From contig OY992540.1 of the NCBI GenBank assembly GCA_963921195.1, positions 78,543,337 through 78,607,336 of the forward strand: a stretch of 64,000 bases of DNA, read 5' to 3'. This DNA is from Pegoplata infirma (taxonomy: Eukaryota; Arthropoda; Insecta; Diptera; Anthomyiidae). Made by a program: the position numbers and the translations under genes. Below, piece after piece: positions 22,792 through 33,804 of this stretch (positions are counted from its first letter, which is position 1; the number at the start of each line of letters is the position of its first letter). The notes under the pieces are model-generated. The model did no database searches and was not told the DNA's origin. It saw nothing but the letters and a program-made list of their open reading frames with translations.

Positions 22792-24170
22792 CTAGTGGTA
22801 CAAGTTAAACACGTTCAAAGTCACTGCGAATCTTTTGAATATCCTAATATCCATTCGCGTTATATCCTCCAAAGTACCGAAATTTATCTGACCGGTATGG
22901 GATCGGCGACTCCTTGCCACCGCTGGGCAATGACAAAATATGTGTTCCATCGTTTCATCCACTCTTAGCGAAAAGCATCTTTTACAACTAGCGTCTGAAA
23001 TAAGTCCAGTATTCTTGCTGACAAGACAGTGACCAGTTATTATTCCAGTCAGATCTTGACATTCCCTTCTTCTCGTAAGTGATAGTAGATATTTAGTTTT
23101 CCCATTGATCATAAGTTGGCAACAAAGTTCTGCTGATCTTGCATGTTGTCAGTTCTCACTAGTACTTCCAATCGGGATTGGATTTTCTGAATCCCAGGAT
23201 TCGGGATTGAAGAAAAATTTTCGCGATCCCGATTTCGGGATCCCGGGATTTTCGGGATATTTTGAATCCCGGGATTCACGAGATTTTTGAAAATTTTCGG
23301 GATTTTTCGGGATTTTCAAAAATTTCTTGTAGTTTTTGTCACTTTGAAAAATCCACGCGTTCGTAAAGATTAGTAAAGTTGATGTTGTGAACTTAAAAAA
23401 AAGTTTGGGATTCCTCCTGTGAAGAATATCCGTATTCGGTTATCTCTCTTATCTTTCGTCGTGGCTCATCGCTATCAACTTTTAGTGAGTGTGAGTTGAA
23501 AAAAAAAATAAATGAATTTTCGAATTTTTGCATAAGTGATTCATTTTTTGCTAAAACCCCACTCACGCCTTTAAAAAATGTTTTAGAAAAACATAAAATT
23601 GAAAAAGTTTACAACTTAAGGAGTTAAGATGTGTCAAAAGCCATTTAGGTCCTATGCTCCTTGTAAGAGTAAAAGTAATAAATATAAAAGCCCTTATGTC
23701 GAACCACCACTAGTTTTTAGAATTTCTTTGCCTTTCGCAAACATTTCACCTTTTCTATAACAAAAACAAGGTACCTGGCGGAACTTTTGTAAATTTTTTT
23801 TTTTATTTTGTTCCAAAAAATGTATAAATTATTTAAAAAAATCTAAAAATATTGAAAAAAATAAAAAATCGGGATCCCGAAAATCCCGGGATTGAAAATT
23901 AGAAATCCCGAGGTTCGGGATTTGCCTAATCCCCAAAATCTCGGGATTTCCGGGATCGGGATATCGCGATTGGAAGCCCTAGTTCTCACCACTCCCTGTT
24001 TGCCTTTGCAACATTGATGGAATTCCGTTTAAGACTGGCACCATGGTACCTATACTATCAGCTCCAAGTCTCGCGAGTTCGTCTGCCATCTCACTTCCCT
24101 GTATTCCGTTGTGTCCTAGTACCAATAGTAAATTCACCTGGTTGTGTAGACACAGCAACTGCAAGTTCTC
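22792..24170 (-). pseudogene. LINE RNase H tail and C-terminal zinc-knuckle remnant
   Basis: The upstream piece (24164-23990) reads VNLLLVLGHNGIQGSEMADE then LARLGAD, matching the last RNase H block (GHxGIxGNExADELARLGA). After the inserted hAT element comes SLTRRRECQDLTGIITGHC, CKRCFSLRVDETMEHIFCHC and PAVARSR, matching the C-terminal LTGHC...CxxC...EHxxCxCP region of I/LOA/Jockey polymerases. Stops and the insertion make it non-functional. Confidence 0.8.
23160..23981. mobile_element. hAT-like MITE built from GGGATTTCGGGAT words
   Basis: The ends TAGTACTTCCAATCGGGATT and GCGATTGGAAGCCCTA are inverted (TAGGGCTTCCAATC type, with changes) and flanked by a perfect 8-bp duplication GTTCTCAC (23152-23159 and 23982-23989). 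8-bp duplications and TAGGG/CAGGG ends are typical of hAT elements. Both flanks reiterate CGGGATTTTCGGGATCCCG words for 100-200 bp. The middle has no transposase. Inserted in the LINE remnant. Confidence 0.88.
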
Positions 24171-24269
24171 GTAACATCGATGGCATCAAAACCATCCACA
24201 TCCATTAATGTGTGGCATCTGCAAAAAAATTTCATATGCAACGACCTTTCAATTACACTTGTTCAACCT

Positions 24270-24690
24270 CATCGTGGATTATCAACCTCTTCCGTATTTT
24301 TCTCGCCAGCCGACTCTGTTACTAGATTGACTGCGTCCCAAATAGACTTCTGGTTGCCATTGTAGACATTGACTGTCTTATGGAAAAATTTTAATCTAAT
24401 AATGCCGTCAGTCCTGGTTAAAAACGCAAGTAATTCCTCATTAACTAAGATCACTGCTTGACAACTAGGGCCCTCCATCTCACCCAATTTGAAAATCTGT
24501 CAATTTTGATTTGCAAAGTCAGGATTGCAGATCCTGATCATCTTCAGAATGACTTCAGTATCTCTTGTAGCCATATGAATTTATGAATTAGCTTTGGGCT
24601 GGGATCGTGTTTGTTCACGACCTTCAGTTTGGCTTCAGGCCATATCTCTCCCACTTGGCTAATAGCTGTGACAGTTTATGTAAGTTAAAA
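24270..24690 (-). pseudogene. LINE ORF1-type remnant (DUF4780-like)
   Basis: Minus-strand fragments read EIWPEAKLKVVNKHDPSP, then EGPSCQAVILVNEELLAFL, TRTDGIIRLKFFHKTVNVY. The order (WPxAKLEVV, later EGPxRQAxLxLNxESLxxL, GGxVxFGFxxVxVxVY) resembles the DUF4780 segment found in insect retroelement ORF1-like proteins. It contains stops and a frame change. Assigned by motif memory only. Confidence 0.55.
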
Positions 24691-26290
24691 AATTGGCCTT
24701 GTGCATAATAGAAGGTAACACATTTAAATTTCGCCCGATATTTTATAAAAATTACATTTTTGTATTGGATCTATCTTTAGTGGTGGAAAAAGGGGTAGGT
24801 ATGTTTAAAAAAATGTTAGGCGTTAAAAATACATGAGGGTCGGCCTTAAATTTTATCCCAATTTGCTAATTTCAGCTGGAAAATATTTTAATTTCAGAAA
24901 AAACATTTGATAATTAGCTGATTTTAGCATGTAATTTCGTTTAAATGGCATAAAAATCTACCTTAAAAAAAATCAAGCCGAGCCAAGTTTTTTATAACCC
25001 ATGTAAAATTTGATTAGATATTATCAGATCTGCTTTGATCTGATAGTATATAATTGCATCAGATTGTATATAATTGTATCTGATGGGATTTTGTGTACTT
25101 TCCCGGTACTACGGTACTGACCGTAGTCACTAATATGAACTATTAGCTTTCTTAAGATTTTTTAGTGTTTCTAGTGTTAAACTCGAAACTTCGGAACTTT
25201 TGGGTGGATGATGTTTATCTGTAAAACTTTTAAACTCCGTTGCTGCTTCACTCTATACCTTTATTCGACTTTTATGTTCCGCCACTAAAAAAAACTTCCT
25301 CTTAATTATTCATCCCTTTTGTCTGATAATTTAAATTATTAATAATTCAATTAAATTCTAACAAACGAAAAACCTCTACAATATTAAAAGTACTTCTCTC
25401 ATTAACCACCGTGCATAAAGAGCAGATAGAAACATGAACAACATGTTAAACATTAAAACACGGCTAATTGACATGACTGACAATATAGGCCACTTTACAG
25501 GGGGTTTCAAAATAATAATAGCAGCAAAATAAGAAGAGAACAAAATTATTTGCTACAAGTCATTGGCTTTAATAACACCAATTCCAATGTAATTTTGAAA
25601 TTGATTATAACATTTGTTTTGTTTTTAAATTGTTTGTACTTATTAAGTACATATTCTATTATTCTCCCCAAAGTATGCCTTAAAAATGCTAAAAAATACA
25701 AATAATGAAAGTTTCAAATAAATAACACCAGAGGTACTATTACTCGCTGTATGATGTAATGGGGATATTTATTGTGCGTCCTTAAAGTATGCTTTAAGAA
25801 TATTACAAAAGTTTTGTATAAAATACATTCCACAACAGGGAGAATCAAATGTTTGCTAATCCGTAAAAATAATAATATTTATTAAGTCCACATATTGTAT
25901 GGTAAATCCTAATCCAAATGATTGCAAAACACAGCTATTATCTCACTGTCACTTTTGAAATTATTTTTAGAATACATCACACAATTTTTTCGAAAAATAT
26001 TGGCTGCCAAAGCTTTGTCCTCAGAACTACTGTTTCCAGAAGAACTGATATTATCAAAGAAAGCTTCATTATGACGATGAAATACTTTTTGCTAAACCGT
26101 AGTATGACAAAGGTAGAAATGGTGTATAATAATTGTACATAAATTGTATGAAAATCTTCATCAATATGATGACAAAGTTCATGAATAATATATTATGACA
26201 AATTTTATTCAGAGAAATATGTGGTTGGCTTTAAAACAAACTCTACTAAAACCTTAAAATCTACCACAGGATTGAGGGCAGGTTTGTACA
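24691..26290. other. intronic AT-rich sequence, no gene
   Basis: No coding region or bounded element. A short block at 25005-25085 repeats TATATAATTGTATCTGAT and TCAGATCTGCTTTGATCTGA palindromes and may be a fragment of the CCCGAG/TATATAATT family. Confidence 0.5.
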
Positions 26291-26292
26291 CA

Positions 26293-26760
26293 CACAAAAT
26301 TATTGTCAAACAAATTCAAATTAAATCTATTGATTAACAAAATGTAAATGAGTCAATCATTGTTTTGATCAACATTTTTGTTATTATCTTTAACTATCGA
26401 ATTACAAATTTGCAATATACCAGATTTTTTCGCCTTAATTTATTTGAATACATTAATTCAAAAATATCAAAAATATGTTTTTTATATTTCAAAAAATATG
26501 AATTTCTTTATAATTTTGTTATAAGCTTACAATTCATTCCTTAAATCAATCATTATTTTGATTGACTTTGAATAAAAAATGTATCAAATTTGTGCTCTAA
26601 AACGAAAATATGTTCAATTGAAAATATATTCAATTAAAGTCCTACAATTGCATGATTGACATAACAATTTTCTTTATTGGAGGAGTTTCAATTAAAAAAC
26701 TAATTGAAACCGCGTTTTTCGTGATTGAAATTCGTTTTCAATTCATTCTGTTTGGATGAC
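26293..26760. repeat. second copy of TCAATTAA/TTGATCAA MITE
   Basis: Colinear with 18058-18500: shared ATGAGTCAAT, TTTGATCAACA, GCTTACAATT, GACATAACAATTTTCTTTAT, GGAGGAGTTTCAATTAAAAA and the GAAACCGCGTTTTTCGTG end. No coding content. Confidence 0.7.
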
Positions 26761-27701
26761 ATTTTTAAAGGGATAAAAAAAAACTGCTTAACTCTTTTGT
26801 AAATGGTGTAGAATATGTGAACGACTATAATGATGTTAAAAAATAAACAAAATGGAATATAAAAACTTTTTTTATGTTTAATTAATGTAGTTAAGCTTTG
26901 AAAACCTTAAAAAAATAATACGGCAATTCAGGGTATATTTTTTTTAACATACTCCAAGAGCCAAAAGACAATGATACTTTATAATGGGATTTTTTCCCAT
27001 TAAAAAGAGAGAGGGTGGTTTATGGTACAGACATGAAGATTGCGTGGGGGTGTCTTGCTGGAACACGGAAATGTATTATAATTATTTAACCAAATACGTG
27101 TCTAAAACTTTATTTAGGGCAACAAGTTGTAATTTAATAGTATTTTTTATGTATATTATTTGGTATTTTACATGTTTTTAACCTTTAATGATGTCGCATT
27201 TAATTAAACGGAATTGTTTAAGAATTAATGAGATTTTTTATGTTAAGGTATATCAAATGGTCATTTAATACGAATCGATAAAATTTGTTTTAACAAAATG
27301 AGAAGGCGTTTTCTTAATGTTTAACAATCGATTTGCTTTTCTTTCTTTATAAGTTTTCCATGTTGTGTGGTTTTCTTTTTATCATAATTTATGATTCTGT
27401 ATATTTTTGTTTTCATAAATCTCATAAAATATTTATCTTGCTTTATAATCTAGGATCATATGTCAAAAGGTTAATTTGTGACATATTTCAAATTGACATT
27501 TAAACTTCAATTTAATCTAGTAAAAAACATACTTTGGCCATGATTAATGATTTTTATGTTCAATACATATTTTTTTTTTAGAAATTTTGCTAAAACTTTT
27601 TTATGAGATATGTGATGGATTTTTTATACGTTATAATTTTGGGGATTGAAATACACTGAACAAAAAGCTTCATAACTGAAATGAAAACTGTATTTTTTTT
27701 A
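26761..27701. other. intronic AT-rich sequence, no gene
   Basis: Nothing recognisable on either strand; the frame at 26984-27181 has no family resemblance and AT-rich composition like its surroundings. Confidence 0.5.
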
Positions 27702-27838
27702 TACACTCAAAAATAAAACTTTTCAAATTACTAAAAAAAGGTCTCGCAATTCCACTGAGAAATTCTCTTTAAATAGGAGGTAGCAAAAAATAAAAGTTAA
27801 AAGCTTTTCTTGTCATTTTTTGTTTTTTTTTTAGTGTA
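27702..27838. mobile_element. short CACTCAAAA-family MITE
   Basis: TACACTCAAAAATAAAAC at the left and TTTTTTTTTTAGTGTA at the right form the inverted ends; inner words TCAAATTACTAAAAAAAGGT and AAGCTTTTCTTGTCATTTTT match the larger family members. Only 137 bp, so it shows the minimal form of the family. Confidence 0.7.
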
Positions 27839-27888
27839 TGGGTTACTAGCTTACCATCCCGGTACTTCGTTACCGGTTGTATTGAATA

Positions 27889-28130
27889 CCGGATAATATA
27901 AAGATCAGGATTACTCTATCGATTTAAAAAAAGTCCTCTACATAGTTTTTGTTTTATATACTTGTGGACGTTTAAGTCTTTCATAAAATAATATTTTAAT
28001 GAATAATATAAAGATCAGGATTACTCTACCGGATAATATAAAGATCAGGAGTCCTCTACATAGTTTTTGTTTTATTTACTTGTGGACGTTTAAGTCTTTC
28101 ATAAAATAATATTTTAATGAATAATTTAAA
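27889..28130. repeat. 140-bp direct duplication
   Basis: CCGGATAATATAAAGATCAG begins at 27889 and again at 28029. Both copies continue through GTCCTCTACATAGTTTTTGT, TACTTGTGGACGTTTAAGTC and TTTCATAAAATAATATTTTA. A shorter partial third start is present at 28000-28027. Confidence 0.85.
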
Positions 28131-28423
28131 CAATAAAATTTGAATAACTTCGCTGGTACGTAATCATGCTCGTTTCGGTGAAAAAATATATTGACAATTT
28201 TTGAGCCATTATATCGGGTTTGAAGATTTTGAGTGAATAAATACTTCAGTGAAAAAAAAAATTGGAATAAAAATAAGTTTGAGTGGAAAAACATATAGAG
28301 AGAACAAATATGGAGCCAAAAACGTTAAATACGTAAAATTTAAGTAAAAAATATCATTCCATATTGTTCCCAGCTCTATTCCACTTCGTTCCCCGTTCTA
28401 TTTCATTTCACTTCCAAGTAGAG

Positions 28424-28970
28424 TATCCAAAACCGAAACCGAAAACCGGTGGACCGGTTTTTTCATTTTCAAAAACCCGGCCGGTTTCGGTTTTTATTCA
28501 AATTCGGTTATCCAAAAAACCGGTGTTTTTAGGTCGGTTTAACCGGTTCTATTTTTTATGAAAACCCAATAACATTGGTGTCACTTTGTAATTTATAGAA
28601 AAAAATTGGAAGCGATTTGATCCAAAATTTTGAGCGATATTTTGCAAAACAAAAATCGAAAGTGAATTTTTAACAAAAATCAAATTTTATTGAAAATAAT
28701 CAAAAACTCTAACACAACCAGAACTCAAAAATTGCATTTTATTTCTAAATCATTAATGGAATTCACGTGAGGAATTTTAGTAGTGGAAAATTGCTCAATT
28801 TCAAAATTGCAAACCCTTTCGCTAGTTTCTTTGTTAGTTAGTTTCTTTCTTGCAAAGACGCGTCATATAAAAGGTAATAGAAAAATAAAAATTTTAATAA
28901 TTTTTATTTTTAAGTTGCAATATTGCACTGTTGCAATATTGCACTGTTGCAATGGATAACCGTTATTATA
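28424..28970. repeat. CCGGTTT-rich block (possible hAT fragment)
   Basis: It begins with AGTATCCAAAACCGAAACCG and packs AACCGG/CCGGTTT words to about 28555, then an AT-rich tail, and ends near ATTGCACTGTTGCAATGGAT. Related CCGG words occur at 45997-46080 and 50032-50115. The ends are not clearly inverted and no target duplication is evident. Confidence 0.45.
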
Positions 28971-29080
28971 GGAACAAAAAAAAAGTACCAAAAGTACACT
29001 TTCTTACCCCCGTTAGAAACGAAATTTCCAAAAAGTACCTCTTTCAGAAGGTTTTTTCTTCACCGAAAAATCCTACATTC

Positions 29081-29741
29081 CTTTTTATAAAAGGTTCTTT
29101 TTAAAAAAGGTTCTTTTTAAAAAAGGTTCTTTTTATAAAAGGTACTTTTTATAAAAGGTACTTTTTATAAAAGGTACATTTTATAAAAGGTACTTTTTAT
29201 AAAAGGTACTTTTTATAAAAGGTACTTTTTATAAAAGGTACATTTTATAAAAGGTACTTTTTATAAAAGGTACTTTTTATAAAAGGTACTTTTTATAAAA
29301 GGTACATTTTATAAAAGGTACTTTTTATAAAAGGTACTTTTTATAAAAGGTACTTTTTATAAAAGGTACTTTTTATAAAAGGTACTTTTTATAAAAGGTA
29401 CTTTTTATAAAAGGTACTTTTTATAAAAGGTACTTTTTATAAAAGGTACTTTTTATAAAAGGTACTTTTTATAAAAGGTACTTTTTATAAAAGGTACTTT
29501 TTATAAAAGGTACTTTTTATAAAAGGTACTTTTTATAAAAGGTACTTTTTATAAAAGGTACTTTTTATAAAAGGTACTTTTTATAAAAGGTACTTTTTAT
29601 AAAAGGTACTTTTTATAAAAGGTACTTTTTATAAAAGGTACTTTTTATAAAAGGTACTTTTTATAAAAGGTACTTTTTATAAAAGGTACTTTTTATAAAA
29701 GGTACTTTTTATAAAAGGTACTTTTTATAAAAGGTACTTTT
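29081..29741. repeat. 16-bp satellite array (TTATAAAAGGTACTTT)n
   Basis: About 40 near-identical 16-bp units. The unit is partly palindromic (TTTTATAAAA). In the first third, a TACATT variant appears at 29173, 29237 and 29301, exactly 64 bp apart, giving a higher-order repeat of four units. The first three units are the variant AAAAAAGGTTCTTTTT. Confidence 0.95.
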
Positions 29742-30720
29742 TTACCCTTTTTACCCCCGGTGAATCAACATTGGCAAAAACCCAGCCTTATTGAATCTTT
29801 TTTCCGGAAGGTGAACCTACATTACAAATTTCAAGTTTCTAGTACCATTATTTAAGTAAATGTAAAAGGTACGAAAAGTACAGTTTTTTACCCTTTTTAC
29901 CCCCCTAGAATCATCATTGGCAAAAATCCAGCCTAAATGGATCTTTATTCCGAGAGGTGAACATACAGTCCAATTTTCAAGTCTCTATGACTGTTATTTC
30001 AGGAGATATAAAAAGTACCAAAAGTACACTTTTTTACCCATTTTATCCCCGTAGAATCAACATTGGCAAAAACCCAGCCTTAGTGATTTTTTTTTCCGGG
30101 AGGTAAACCTACATTGTAAATTTCAAGTTTCTAATACCATTATTTAAGGAAATAAAAAAGGTGCCAAGAGTACACTTTTTTACCCTTTTTACCCCCTTAG
30201 AATCATCATTGGCGAAAATCCAGCCTTAGTGAATCTATATTCCGGGAGGTGAACATACAGTCCAAATTTCAAGTCTCTATGACCATTATTTCATGAGATA
30301 TAAAAAGTACCAAAAGTACAGTTTTTTACCCTTTTTACCCCCTTAGAATCAACACTGGCAAAAATCCGGACTTAGTGTATCTTTGTTCCGGGAGGTGAAC
30401 ATACAGTCCAAATTTCAAGTCGCTGTGGCAATTATTTAAGAAAATGTAAAAGGTACCAAAATTACAGTTTTTTACCCTTTTTACCCCCTTAGAATCAACA
30501 TTGGCAAAAGTCCAGCCTTACAGGATCTACATTCCGGGAGGTGAACATACAGTCCAAATTTCAAGTCTCTATGACCATTATTTCATGAGATATAAAAAGT
30601 ACCAAAAGTACAATTTTTTACCCTTTTTACCCCCTTAGAATCAACACTGGCAAAAATCCAGCCTTAGTGGATCTATATTCCGGGAGGTGAACCTACAGTC
30701 CAAATTTCAAGTCTCTAGCT
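29742..30720. repeat. 146-bp tandem repeat, seven copies
   Basis: The phrase CCCCTTAGAATCAACATTGG starts at 29759, 29905, 30051, 30197, 30343, 30489 and 30635: exactly 146 bp apart each time. Each unit contains AAAAATCCAGCCTTAGTGGA, TTCCGGGAGGTGAACATACA, GTCCAAATTTCAAGTCTCTA and the AAAAGTACCAAAAGTACA phrase that resembles the 16-bp satellite. Confidence 0.95.
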
Positions 30721-30805
30721 TCAGCGGTTTGGGCTGGGCGATGATGAGTCAGTCAGTCAGTCACTCACTCACTCACCCAACTCTTTTATATATATAGATA
30801 ACACT
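30720..30805 (+). repeat. TCAG/TCAC microsatellite tail of the tandem array
   Basis: After the last partial 146-bp unit come GCGGTTTGGGCTGGGCGATG, a TCAG run turning into TCAC units, and TTTTATATATATAGATAA. A tail of this form looks like the end of a retroelement or Helitron whose 3' region is the 146-bp array; this is inference. Confidence 0.6.
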
Positions 30806-30854
30806 GTTTAACAAGAAAAATTACCCTCAATGGCTCCAATGCGAAATGATAGAA

Positions 30855-31440
30855 GACAAACCGCCAAAATGTTTTTTTGAAACAAGACGTACAAGGAAGG
30901 TATTTTACAGGGCACCCACCGATTACCTGAAACTTGCATATTGGAATGAGGGGGGAGGGGGGGAAATAAGAGTTACCTGTTTTTTTAAGCTGCCCAATCT
31001 TAAATTTAAAAGAGGGTTGCCACCTTATGAATAAATAAGGGCTTACGGAAAAATCCGTATAAAAGCCGAACTAGCAGGAATTTCGCCAAACAAAAAATTT
31101 TATAGATATTATATATGATTTTGGCGGTCGTACGTATATACATCTCCATATAAACAACCCCACGATTATACAATTTTGACAATAACGAACTTAACGAAGC
31201 CGAATTTGGAAACGACCGATACACCATTGGATAGGCATTCAAAAAACCTTTCGACCTGTATAAAATGTTCATACAGTTTCTTTTAAAGAAATGGGAAAAA
31301 TGCTCAAGAAACGAAAAAAATACCGTATTTCCCCCTCCCCTTTGACCCGCTAAACTCTTATTTTGCTCCTCTCATTCCTACATGCAAATTTCAGGACAAT
31401 CGGTGGGTGCCCTGTGAAAGTCCTTCCTTGTTAGAAATTT
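30855..31440. repeat. inverted pair around 31 kb
   Basis: ACAGGGCACCCACCGATTAC and GAAACTTGCATATTGGAATG on the left (30905-30950) are matched in reverse by CAATCGGTGGGTGCCCTGTG at about 31397-31417 and CATTCCTACATGCAAATTTC just before it. The loop between holds no recognisable gene. Confidence 0.7.
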
Positions 31441-31689
31441 TTTAAAATCTTTCGAAAGTTTTTGAAAGTTTTTTTTTTGCTCAAATTCTGATAAATTTTT
31501 TTAAAAAATTAAATTTTTTTGTTCGATCTTTAAAATATTATATTTTGAGTAGGTTTATTTGTGGTGCATATGAAGCAAAATGTTGGAAAAATTATTTTTT
31601 TGTCATGCTTTTTAAAAATAGTTTGCACCACAAAAATTTTCTAAACCAATTTTTGAAAAAAAATTAATTGTAGCCTGTACCGAAAATAA

Positions 31690-32330
31690 AATTTAAGGTT
31701 GTAGCAAAAAATCGATTCTCTTTCGAGAGCTGATAATGGGGAAAATAATCCAAAAAAAAATTGGAGTCTGTCTTTGCCTCCCTACAACCGGTTGAAGTTC
31801 GCAACCGTATTTTGTCAAAAAAATATATTTGTTGTTTTGGCCGAAATTGGTGTCAAAATTTTCAGAATTTGAAGTACATTAAGGGAAAAATATTTGCATG
31901 ATGAAATTAAATCACCTTATTAAATTTTTGTAGCAAAAACTGTTCGACTTTTTTTTAAGTGGCTTAAAATGGTACTTAAAGAACATGGACGATTTAAATA
32001 CCCTTCTGAACTTGATTGAGTAACATCCGCGTCAATATGACAATGTTAAGTTCAAAATTGCCAAAAACTTGATTCTTTCTTTCTTTAAATGCTCTGTTGG
32101 ACCAAAATTATTCGTTGAAAACTTTTTAAATATTTTTCACATAATGTACTAAACGCGAATTTTGACACCAATAGCGGTCGAAACAAAAATATTTTTTTTT
32201 GACAAAATACACTACGATAGCGAACTTTAACCGGTTGTAGGGAGGCAAATACAGACTCCAAATTTTTTTTTGATTATTTTTTCCATAATCAGCTCTGTAA
32301 TACGCATCATTTTTTTGCTATTACCAAGCG
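31690..32330. repeat. long inverted repeat, about 190-bp arms
   Basis: The left arm (GAGAGCTGATAATGGGG, CCTCCCTACAACCGGTTGAA, TTTTGTCAAAAAAATATATT, GAAATTGGTGTCAAAATT) is the inverse of the right arm (AATTTTGACACCAATAGCG, TTGACAAAATACACTACG, TTAACCGGTTGTAGGGAGG, CCATAATCAGCTCTG). Non-coding. It lies in a wider element also seen in part at 36377-37004. Confidence 0.8.
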
Positions 32331-32769
32331 AAACTACAAAAAGAGGCCATTTTCGGGACAGGCTATTGGACAGGTCTCAAGCAATTATTTGGCTTTTACA
32401 GATTGAAAAAATATCAATTAGTCGACGAGTTACAGCCAAAAAACCATATAAACAATATGCTGAAAATCGGCATTTGACTAAAAAGTTTGAAGGTCGATTA
32501 AAAAAAAATTCGAACTAACGTAAACAAACGCCGCGATACGGGTCTTCTAATTTAGCCTCTATTTTCACCCCACACTCTCAGAATCGACCTAACTTTTGCT
32601 AACCTGAATTTGTTTCACAGTATAATTTTCAAGAATGTTGGTTATTTTTTGCAAGATTTAATCGACTTTGCTACTTGGAGTATAGGGTTTAAATGTTTGC
32701 TAAATAATCTTGACAATGGGAACTGACAAATCCCGAAACACGTGTCGATTAAGTCTTGCAAAAAATTAC

Positions 32770-33295
32770 CACACTTAGAAAATTATGTAAGTTACTACAT
32801 GTTAGTTGTTTGCATATTTTACAGTAGTTAGTTGTTTTCAACTACAAAGTCAGTTGCTTTTGTATGTAAATGGTCAAACAACAATTTCTGTTAGTTATTT
32901 TAAGTCGTTTTTTTGAACAACTAACAAAAAAGTACTGTAATGTAGTAACAGTTATTTAAAGTAGTTAATTTTATTTTTTATTTCTGAAAAATTTTCAAAA
33001 TTTTTTTCTAAAAAATAAAAATAAATTTTTGTTTTTTTTATTTTTCACAAGTTTTTTTCTTAACAATTTAAAAAAAAAATTATGTATTGATTATTTTATT
33101 TTTTCTACATGTTAGTTGTTTTGGCTACAAATGTAAGTAGTTTTTACTACATAAATCAGTTGTTTTTTGTCGGTTAAAATAACTAACATTGTTAGTTGAT
33201 TTAACTAAAAAAGTAGTTGACCCTAAAACAACTTACAAAGTAGTTATTTTAACTAACATTTTCAGTTGATATTACTAACATAATATTTTGAGTGC
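32770..33295. mobile_element. MITE built from ACTACATGTTAGTTGTTTT words
   Basis: Starts CACTTAGAAAATTATGTAAG and ends ACATAATATTTTGAGTG, an inverted pair like the CACTCAAAAAATTATGT family at 50167 and 51178. The interior reiterates GTTAGTTGTTTT and its reverse AACAACTAAC about a dozen times. Confidence 0.65.
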
Positions 33296-33804
33296 AACAT
33301 AAATAAATTTAAAACAGAAAAAAAATTTTCTTGAAAATTGTTCTATGAGAATATCATAGTTTTAATTAGTAAAGGAAATAATGACCTCGAGCTAGAATAA
33401 ACCTAATCCAAATTTATTTTTTTTTTGTTTTAAAATACTGTTTATAAAAAACGCCAAAAAAATAAAAAAATTGTTAAAATGGGACTTGGGAAATTTAAAA
33501 AAAGATTCGGAAATTGAAAATATTTTTCAAAATTTGTGAATTTTATTTTTTCTAAAATTTTTATAATTTTTTTTAGCATATTTAAAATAAAAATGAATAT
33601 TTTGGATTTAAATTTGTTTTTTTTTTTCTTTAGTGTTTTATTAGGTTTTGTACAAGTCCCATTTGCGATGGGCCCAGAGTTATTACTTGTATTTTGAATT
33701 GCTTTGATGCAGGTCCTAAATATGGCCTTCAAATTGTTGCACAATGTAGTTCGTAAATATTGTACTTCCAACAATATAAATTGCAGTATTTATTATGTCA
33801 TAAT

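Larger units (their letters stand above)
22690..24690 (-). mobile_element. internally deleted LINE (I/LOA/Jockey-like) remnant
   Basis: Read on the minus strand, an ORF1-type C-terminal segment (24690-24270) is followed closely by the last part of an RNase H domain and the C-terminal CCHC region (24170-22792), and then a 3' tail ending in a CCTAACCTAACC-type motif near 22710. Endonuclease and reverse transcriptase are absent, so the middle is deleted. A hAT element (23160-23981) splits the 3' half. Retroelements with an RNase H domain of this kind are known from the I and LOA clades. Confidence 0.75.

Noticed and set aside
28424..28970. Complete hAT element with CCGG words
   Set aside because: AGTATCC at the left has no matching inverse at the right and no 8-bp duplication was found; kept only as a repeat block.
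29081..30720. CRISPR-like array
   Set aside because: Units are contiguous with no unique spacers and the DNA is nuclear; these are satellites.
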